The translations under genes and the position numbers were made by a program. Source: Chloroflexia bacterium (GTDB lineage: Bacteria; Chloroflexota; Chloroflexia; Thermomicrobiales; UBA6265). Taken from it: DNA of 11,169 nt. This document shows, in pieces, positions 6,465-11,169 of this stretch (positions are counted from its first letter, which is position 1; each line of letters begins with the position of its first letter). Below the pieces are notes generated by a model. It had not been told where the DNA came from. It made no database searches and saw only the letters and a program-made list of their open reading frames with translations. The stretch lies in NCBI GenBank assembly GCA_013694885.1, contig JACDBO010000048.1:1-11169 (forward strand). Direction: 5' to 3'.

Positions 6465-7202
6465 GTGGCCATCGGATCGACAAATCGGCAACACCTCATC
6501 TTCGATGCCGACGATACGCTGTGGGAAAACAACATCCACTTCGAGCGGGCGATTGAGGCGTTTATCGACTTTGTGGACCACGCCCACCTCGACCGGGCGG
6601 AAGTGCGCGCGGTGCTCGACGAGATCGAGCATGCCAACCTGACGGTGCACGGCTACGGTGCCCGCGCGTTTGCGCAAAATCTGCGGCTGACGTTCCGCCA
6701 ACTCTCCGAATGCGAGGAGGATGACCCCCACCTCGACACGGTCGAGCGCCTGGGTTTGGGCATCCTGACGCAGGAGTTGGAACTGATTGCCGGTGTGCCG
6801 GAAACGCTCGACCGCCTGCGACTTCACCACACACTGTACTTGTTGACCAAAGGGCAGGAAGAGGAGCAGCGCCTCAAGATCGAGCGAAGCGGTCTGGTCG
6901 ACCGCTTTGCCGACGCGATCATCGTCGCCGAGAAAACGCCCGCCGCCTACCACGAGATCGTCCAGCGGTTCGGCCTGGATTCATCGCTGACCTGGATGAT
7001 CGGCAATTCGCCGCGCTCGGACATCAATCCCGCGCTTGCGGCCGGTATCAATGCCGTCTTCATTCCCCACGCCGCGACGTGGCGTCTGGAACACGAGCAT
7101 CTCGCTTCCCCTCCAGAATCGGGCCGCCTGGTGGAGATCGCCGCGTTCCCGGAGCTTGAACGGATCTTCCTGCCTCGCGAAGCCACGTTCGGCGCACGTT
7201 AG
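6465..7202 (+). CDS. HAD family hydrolase (phosphatase-like)
   Basis: A 245-residue cytoplasmic haloacid dehalogenase-superfamily protein, probably a small-molecule phosphatase. All four HAD motifs are visible: motif I DADDT, with nucleophile D14 and acid/base D16; motif II T128 in LLTKG; motif III K157 in AEKTP; and motif IV GNSPRSD (180-186), where D186 helps bind Mg2+. Residues about 20-105 form the helical C1-type cap, so it belongs to subfamily I. The substrate is not evident; the DADDTLW start and GNSPRSDINPALAAG closely resemble YjjG-like or pyrimidine-nucleotidase-like members. The start is GTG 6465, with GGAGG 8 nt upstream. Its stop overlaps the convergent kinase stop by 4 bp. Confidence 0.87.
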   Translation: MAIGSTNRQHLIFDADDTLWENNIHFERAIEAFIDFVDHAHLDRAEVRAVLDEIEHANLTVHGYGARAFAQNLRLTFRQLSECEEDDPHLDTVERLGLGILTQELELIAGVPETLDRLRLHHTLYLLTKGQEEEQRLKIERSGLVDRFADAIIVAEKTPAAYHEIVQRFGLDSSLTWMIGNSPRSDINPALAAGINAVFIPHAATWRLEHEHLASPPESGRLVEIAAFPELERIFLPREATFGAR

Positions 7203-8710
7203 GGAAAGCGGCCGATCCAGTCGCTGATCGACTGGCCGCGTTCAACGATGCCTTGGACCCAGGAGAGGCGGCCCGTCCAGACGTTGGGTTCTAGTCCGCC
7301 GTCCCAGACGAAACCGTCGTAGCGCTCGCCATCCTCGGTCACATCGATCGGCCACCAGCGCTCGCCATCGACCGTGGTCGCCAAGCCGGAGACTTGTACC
7401 TGATCGCCCTGTTCGAGCAGTGTCAGAATCTCGCCCTCGGCTCCCGGTGCGGCGCGCAGGTTCAGCTCGTCGACCGAGACTTCGGTGGTCGTTCCCGGCG
7501 CCACGGAGAGAAAGCGGGACGCCAACGCCTCCGGGCCGTCCCGCGCGAGAAGAATCATCGCCAGCAGCAGATTTCCGACCGCGAAGACGAGCGTGAGCCG
7601 CCAGATCATCCGGCGCAGCCGGCGAGCCCGGCGCATGGCGCGCCCGCCCAGCATGTACGCCCGTCGCATCCGGCTCGGCGCGGAGGGCTCCAGCGCCGGA
7701 ATCGATACCGGCACACTCGCGGCCAATGCTTTGCTGTGATCGCGGTGGAACGGAAGCCGGCGCGCGCGGGCGGGAATCGCGGTCAGCGGCGTCGTGCGCT
7801 GCCCCACATCCAGGGAGTCGCCTTCGAGTCCCGAGTGAAACATGCGCGCGAACGATGCGACATCGTGGAACCGGTCCTCACGCCGCTTGGCCAACGCCCA
7901 ACCCACCACATCGTCGACCCAGCTCGGCAGCCCGAGATCCGGCCGCACCCGCGACGGTGGCATCGGGTCCAGCTCGAGGTGGGCATGGATAAGCGCGTGT
8001 CTGGCGTCGCTCCCTTCGGCTTCGAAAGGCGGACGTCCGGTCAACAGCTCATGGACAACGCAGCCCAGCGAGTAGACATCGGTGGCCGCGCTGACGGCCC
8101 CGCCGCTCGCCTGTTCCGGCGCGAGGTAGGCGACGGTGCCGAAAGCGGTGCCACCGACCATCTCCTGCGACGGACCCGCTGGCTGCGCTAACCCGAAGTC
8201 GATCAGCTTGATCGTGCCATCTGGTTCGAGAATGAGGTTCTGCGGCTTGATGTCGAGGTGGACCAGGTTGCGGCCATGAAACTGGCCGAGCGCGTCGGCA
8301 AGCTGGTCGAGGATGCGACCGACGAGCTCGGGGTGCAGCGGCCCCTCCCGCTCGACTTTCTGCTTGAGCGTCTCGCCGGGGACGAACTCCATCACCACCC
8401 ACGACGCGTTCGACTCTTCGTGCAGGTCGTAGATGGTCACCAGGTTCGGGTGGGAGACGAACGCCATCATCCGTGCCTCGCGCCGAAAACGCTGGCGCGT
8501 CTCGGGATCACGCTGGTATTCGGGGCGCAGCGTTTTGAGGGCAACCGGACGCCGCGCGCGCAGATCGCGCCCGCTGTACACCGTCGCCATCCCACCGGAA
8601 CCGAGTGGATGGTCCATGTCCACTTCGTATCGATTGGCGATGACGAGGCGCGAGCCGACCGCAGCAGCCTGCCGCGTCGTTTCGTGTCGCTGTCGCGAAG
8701 AATGGTTCAT
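7199..8710 (-). CDS. Transmembrane Ser/Thr protein kinase with extracytoplasmic SH3-like domain
   Basis: A 503-residue PknB-type Hanks kinase. The glycine loop GSGGMATV is at 37-44, the ATP lysine is K59 (VALK), the catalytic loop HLDIKPQN is at 151-158 (D153, K155, N158), DFG is at 171-173 and APE at 197-199. The catalytic loop has Leu where most members have Arg (HRD), making it a non-RD kinase. After a linker rich in basic residues (315-372) comes one membrane span at about 370-389, then a bacterial SH3-like domain at about 408-474 (LNLRAAPGAEGEILTLLEQGDQV...GFVWDGGL). Such domains often bind cell-wall or surface ligands, so external sensing with cytoplasmic phosphorylation is likely. The start is ATG 8710; GTG 8728 would add six residues and neither has a strong ribosome site. 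The gene stands alone, with no paired phosphatase nearby. An extended -10-like TGG-TACAGT lies upstream. Confidence 0.92.
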   Translation of the reverse strand: MNHSSRQRHETTRQAAAVGSRLVIANRYEVDMDHPLGSGGMATVYSGRDLRARRPVALKTLRPEYQRDPETRQRFRREARMMAFVSHPNLVTIYDLHEESNASWVVMEFVPGETLKQKVEREGPLHPELVGRILDQLADALGQFHGRNLVHLDIKPQNLILEPDGTIKLIDFGLAQPAGPSQEMVGGTAFGTVAYLAPEQASGGAVSAATDVYSLGCVVHELLTGRPPFEAEGSDARHALIHAHLELDPMPPSRVRPDLGLPSWVDDVVGWALAKRREDRFHDVASFARMFHSGLEGDSLDVGQRTTPLTAIPARARRLPFHRDHSKALAASVPVSIPALEPSAPSRMRRAYMLGGRAMRRARRLRRMIWRLTLVFAVGNLLLAMILLARDGPEALASRFLSVAPGTTTEVSVDELNLRAAPGAEGEILTLLEQGDQVQVSGLATTVDGERWWPIDVTEDGERYDGFVWDGGLEPNVWTGRLSWVQGIVERGQSISDWIGRFP

Positions 8711-8820
8711 GACTGAGGTCAACCGCACCGCCCGCCGATCCAGGCTCTGCCCGCCCCGGTGTTCGTTCAGTGCAACTGTACCAGAGCGCTCCCGCCGCTC
8801 TCGCCATCCGGATTCGGAGA

Positions 8821-8832
8821 AACGGGCCCGTT
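8821..8832. repeat. 12-bp perfect palindrome overlapping the -35 box (candidate operator)
   Basis: AACGGGCCCGTT reads the same on both strands. Its last two bases form the start of the -35 hexamer TTGCCC of the promoter for the isomerase gene. The placement suggests a binding site for a dimeric regulator, either a repressor blocking RNA polymerase or an activator just upstream. No regulator gene is in the window. Confidence 0.4.
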
Positions 8833-8859
8833 GCCCTCGCGTGATGCGCCCGCTAGAAT
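8831..8859 (+). promoter_or_regulatory. Predicted sigma70 promoter for the isomerase-oxidoreductase pair
   Basis: TTGCCC (8831-8836) and TAGAAT (8854-8859) are separated by exactly 17 nt, giving four-of-six and five-of-six consensus matches. Transcription would begin near 8866, about 62 nt before the ATG at 8928, with AGGAG 7 nt upstream of that ATG. The rest of the 217-bp divergent gap (8711-8927) shows nothing else certain. Confidence 0.65.
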
Positions 8860-8927
8860 GCGGCCCCGCGCAAGGCAGGAGCGCCGAGCGTGAGCGTTGC
8901 CGCCACCCGTGAGACAGGAGCCGTCAC

Positions 8928-9890
8928 ATGAAGATTGGTGTATTCGCCGTCCTGTTCGCCCAGCGTCCGCTCGAAGAGGCGCTGGACTACATCAAGGCCG
9001 CAGGCTGCGACGCCGTCGAGATCGGCACCGGCGGTCACCCCGGCAACGCCCATTGCGACCCCGAACAGCTTCTTGGCGATGAGACGGCGCGGAAGGCGTT
9101 CGTTGACGCGGTCGCGAGCCGTGGTCTCGAGATCAGCGCGCTCTCGTGCCACGGGAATGCGCTGCATCCCGACAAGCGCCGGGCCGAACAGGATGACGAT
9201 CACTTCCGGCGAACGGTCGATCTGGCGCAAGCGATCGGCGTGCCCAACGTCATCACCTTCTCCGGCTGCCCTGGCGACTCCCCCCAGGCGAAACACCCGA
9301 ACTGGGTGACCTGTCCCTGGCCGCCCGATTTCCTCGAACTGCTCGAGTGGCAGTGGGAGGAGGTCGCGCGGCCGTACTGGACGGACGCGGCCAAGTTCGC
9401 CGCTGACCGGGGAGTGCGTGTCGCCATCGAACTGCACCCCGGCTTCATCGCCTACAACAACCAATCGTTCTGGCGACTGCGCGAGATCGGAGGTGACGCG
9501 ATCGGGGTTAATTTCGACCCGTCTCACCTCTTCTGGCAGCAGATGGACCCGCTCGTCAGTGTGCGTGAACTCGGAGACGCCATCTTTCATGTCCACATGA
9601 AGGACACCTGGCTCGATGCCCCGAACATCCGCCGCAACGGTGTGCTGGACACCAAGCCCTACACCGACGAGATCAACCGCTCGTGGATTTTCCGCACCGT
9701 CGGGTATGGCCACGGCCAGGAGTTCTGGCGCCCGCTCGTCTCCGAGCTGCGTCTCGCCGGCTACGACGGCGCACTCTCGATCGAGCACGAGGACTCGTTG
9801 TTGAGCGTCGACGAGGGTTTCACCAAAGCCGTCGAGTTCCTCAAGCAAACGGTCATCCGCGACCAACCCGCCGACGCCTGGTGGGTATAG
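8928..9890 (+). CDS. Sugar phosphate isomerase/epimerase (xylose isomerase-like TIM barrel)
   Basis: A 320-residue cytoplasmic TIM-barrel protein of the AP-endonuclease-2/xylose-isomerase-like superfamily, which isomerises or epimerises sugars and inositol derivatives or dehydrates keto-inositols. Metal-site residues are in the expected strand ends: E168 and H170 (AIELHPG), D197 and H200 (NFDPSHL), H221 and H223 (HVHMKD), and E286-H287 (SIEHED). The N-terminus (MKIGVFAVLF, then AVEIGTGGHPGN) and the middle TFSGCPGD are also typical. Sequence alone does not give the substrate. ATG 8928 has AGGAG 7 nt upstream. The gene follows a good promoter and is followed, after a long hairpin, by a MocA-family oxidoreductase on the same strand. 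That pairing is common in operons for inositol or uncommon sugars. Confidence 0.9.
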   Translation: MKIGVFAVLFAQRPLEEALDYIKAAGCDAVEIGTGGHPGNAHCDPEQLLGDETARKAFVDAVASRGLEISALSCHGNALHPDKRRAEQDDDHFRRTVDLAQAIGVPNVITFSGCPGDSPQAKHPNWVTCPWPPDFLELLEWQWEEVARPYWTDAAKFAADRGVRVAIELHPGFIAYNNQSFWRLREIGGDAIGVNFDPSHLFWQQMDPLVSVRELGDAIFHVHMKDTWLDAPNIRRNGVLDTKPYTDEINRSWIFRTVGYGHGQEFWRPLVSELRLAGYDGALSIEHEDSLLSVDEGFTKAVEFLKQTVIRDQPADAWWV

Positions 9891-9892
9891 AC

Positions 9893-9965
9893 GAGAGGAC
9901 AGAGGATAGAGGACAGGAGAGATTGGGCCGTATCCTATCCTCTGTCCTCTGTCCTCTGTCCTCTC
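9893..9965. repeat. Long hairpin built of AGAGGAC heptamers
   Basis: The left arm (9893-9916) and right arm (9942-9965) pair over 24 bp with a single G-T (G-U in RNA) wobble, around a loop of about 25 nt. Both arms are made of iterated heptamers: AGAGGAC variants on the left, TCCTCTG/GTCCTCT on the right, with three consecutive copies on the right. It begins 2 bp after the isomerase stop and ends 23 bp before the next start. With no T-tract it is not a classic terminator. It may act as an mRNA stabiliser, attenuator or processing site, or it may be a dispersed genomic repeat. Confidence 0.85.
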
Positions 9966-9988
9966 AGTGAACGAACGGAGTGAGTGCC

Positions 9989-11152
9989 ATGGCAGAGATC
10001 GGTGTTGGTCTGGTTGGGTACAAGTTCATGGGGCGGGCGCACTCGAACGCCTACCGGCAGGTGGCGCGCTTCTTCGATGTGGACCCTGCGCCGCGCATGC
10101 GGGCGATCTGCGGACGCGACGAGGCAGCCGTCAAGGACGCGGCGGCGTCGCTCGGCTGGGAGGGGTACGAGACCGACTACGCGGCGCTGATCGCGCGCGA
10201 CGATATCGAACTCATCGACGTCTCGACGCCAGGATTCACACACAAGGAGATCGTGCTCGCCGCGCTCGCCGCCGGCAAGCACGTCCTTTGCGAGAAGCCG
10301 CTCGCCAACACGCTCGACGAGGCACGGGAGATGCTCGACGCCGCCCGCAAGGCCGGTACCGTGGCGATGGTCAACTTCAATTATCGCCGCGTACCGGCGG
10401 TGCAACTCGCCAAGCGTCTCATCGACGATGGCCGGCTTGGTGAGATTCGGCACTATCGGGCGGTCTATCTCCAGGACTGGGTGCTCGATCCGAGCTTCCC
10501 GCTCGTCTGGCGACTCCGCAAGGAACTCGCCGGCTCCGGTGCCCTCGGCGACATCGGCGCCCATATCCTCGACCTCGCTCACTTCCTCGTCGGTCCCGTT
10601 ACTGAGGTCGTCGGTACCCTCGACACCTTCATCAAGGAGCGCCCGGTCGAGGTCTCCGGCGGTGGCGGTGCTGGCCTCCAGGCCGAGCGCGGGCAGCAGA
10701 TGGGCGAGGTCACGGTCGACGACGCCACCAACTTCCTTGCGCGCTTCGAGAACGGCGCGACCGGCACATTCGCGGCCACGCGCCTGGCGGCGGGCCGCCG
10801 CAACCGCAACAGCTTCGAGATCAATGGTTCCAAAGGATCGGTCGTGTTCGACCTCGAACGCCTCAACGAGCTGCAAGCCTTCTTCGTGGACGACGACGCG
10901 GATGTGCAAGGGTACCGGACCATCAACGTGACCGGTCCATCCCATCCCTATGGTGGCCACTGGTGGCCGGCCGGACACATCCTCGGCTACGAGCACACCT
11001 TCGTCCACGCCATCAAAGACCTCCTGGAAGGCATCAAAACCGGCACCGCACCCGCGCCGACCTTCAAGGACGGCTTCCGCTGCCAGGCCGTCCTCGACGC
11101 TGTGGAGCGCAGCGCGACCTCGCGAACGTGGGAACGCCCGGAGCAGGCATAG
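9989..11152 (+). CDS. Gfo/Idh/MocA family NAD(P)-dependent oxidoreductase
   Basis: A 387-residue dehydrogenase. The N-terminal Rossmann domain starts at IGVGLVGYKFMGRAH (4-18), a GxxGxxG-like nucleotide loop in which the middle glycine is part of YKFMG. The family's CEKPLA motif is at 101-106, with catalytic K103. The C-terminal alpha/beta domain carries GDIGAHILDLAHFLVG (187-202), with the conserved D188 and H192 catalytic positions. Members oxidise or reduce sugars, inositols and related compounds with NAD(P). ATG 9989 is preferred because GGAG lies 8 nt upstream; a GTG at 9980 overlaps that site and lacks its own. It follows the TIM-barrel isomerase after the heptamer hairpin, so both probably serve one pathway. 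The last 17 bases of the window contain nothing recognisable. Confidence 0.93.
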   Translation: MAEIGVGLVGYKFMGRAHSNAYRQVARFFDVDPAPRMRAICGRDEAAVKDAAASLGWEGYETDYAALIARDDIELIDVSTPGFTHKEIVLAALAAGKHVLCEKPLANTLDEAREMLDAARKAGTVAMVNFNYRRVPAVQLAKRLIDDGRLGEIRHYRAVYLQDWVLDPSFPLVWRLRKELAGSGALGDIGAHILDLAHFLVGPVTEVVGTLDTFIKERPVEVSGGGGAGLQAERGQQMGEVTVDDATNFLARFENGATGTFAATRLAAGRRNRNSFEINGSKGSVVFDLERLNELQAFFVDDDADVQGYRTINVTGPSHPYGGHWWPAGHILGYEHTFVHAIKDLLEGIKTGTAPAPTFKDGFRCQAVLDAVERSATSRTWERPEQA

Positions 11153-11169
11153 CGACGGCCCTCACGCCC

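Noticed and set aside
8701..8722. Imperfect hairpin around the kinase start (GGT-TGAC / GTCA-ACC)
   Set aside because: The stem is short, needs a bulge, and is within what chance allows at this base composition.
9893..9965. CRISPR-like or intrinsic terminator reading of the heptamer array
   Set aside because: The units are 7 bp with no spacers, and the hairpin is not followed by a T-run.

Overview
The window is GC-rich, tightly packed bacterial DNA. It holds nine complete protein genes, one partial gene at the left edge and no RNA genes that I can see. Gene content (AI-2E permease, YflT/GSP17M-type stress protein, Pr6Pr membrane protein, Ser/Thr kinase with an extracellular SH3 domain, long-form NadA), many GTG starts and the codon bias suggest a Chloroflexota genome, perhaps Thermomicrobia/Sphaerobacter-like. 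That placement is inference from style, not a database match.

Layout. Positions 1-2622 (+): the end of glucose-6-phosphate isomerase, an AI-2E family permease, and a protein joining a general-stress (GSP17M-like) region to a PRC-barrel. Positions 2651-6286 (-), read right to left: Pr6Pr membrane protein, zinc-dependent polyol/sugar dehydrogenase, then, behind its own sigma70-like promoter, quinolinate synthase (nadA) and a peroxiredoxin. Positions 6465-7202 (+): a HAD-family hydrolase, which overlaps by 4 bp, tail to tail, a membrane Ser/Thr kinase (7199-8710, -). Positions 8928-11152 (+): a promoter-led pair made of a xylose-isomerase-like TIM-barrel protein and a Gfo/Idh/MocA oxidoreductase, separated by a long heptamer-built hairpin.

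The main discovery is the peroxiredoxin at 2651-3106. Read conventionally it looks like two broken fragments, but both lie in one frame, separated only by a TGA exactly where the peroxidatic cysteine belongs (PKDMTSG-TGA-T). A perfect 7-bp stem with a 5-nt loop (C-G-U-G-C) begins 11 nt after the TGA, matching the bacterial SECIS model. The best reading is a selenocysteine peroxiredoxin (Sec46) with no cysteine at all, so a 1-Sec enzyme, co-transcribed with the oxygen-sensitive Fe-S enzyme NadA.

Other points of interest are palindromes overlapping the -35 boxes of the nadA promoter and of the isomerase promoter (candidate operators), the stress/PRC-barrel fusion beside a permease, and the kinase's HLD (non-RD) catalytic loop. 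The two right-hand genes and the dehydrogenase at 4535-5605 look like sugar or polyol catabolism, but the substrate cannot be read from the sequence.
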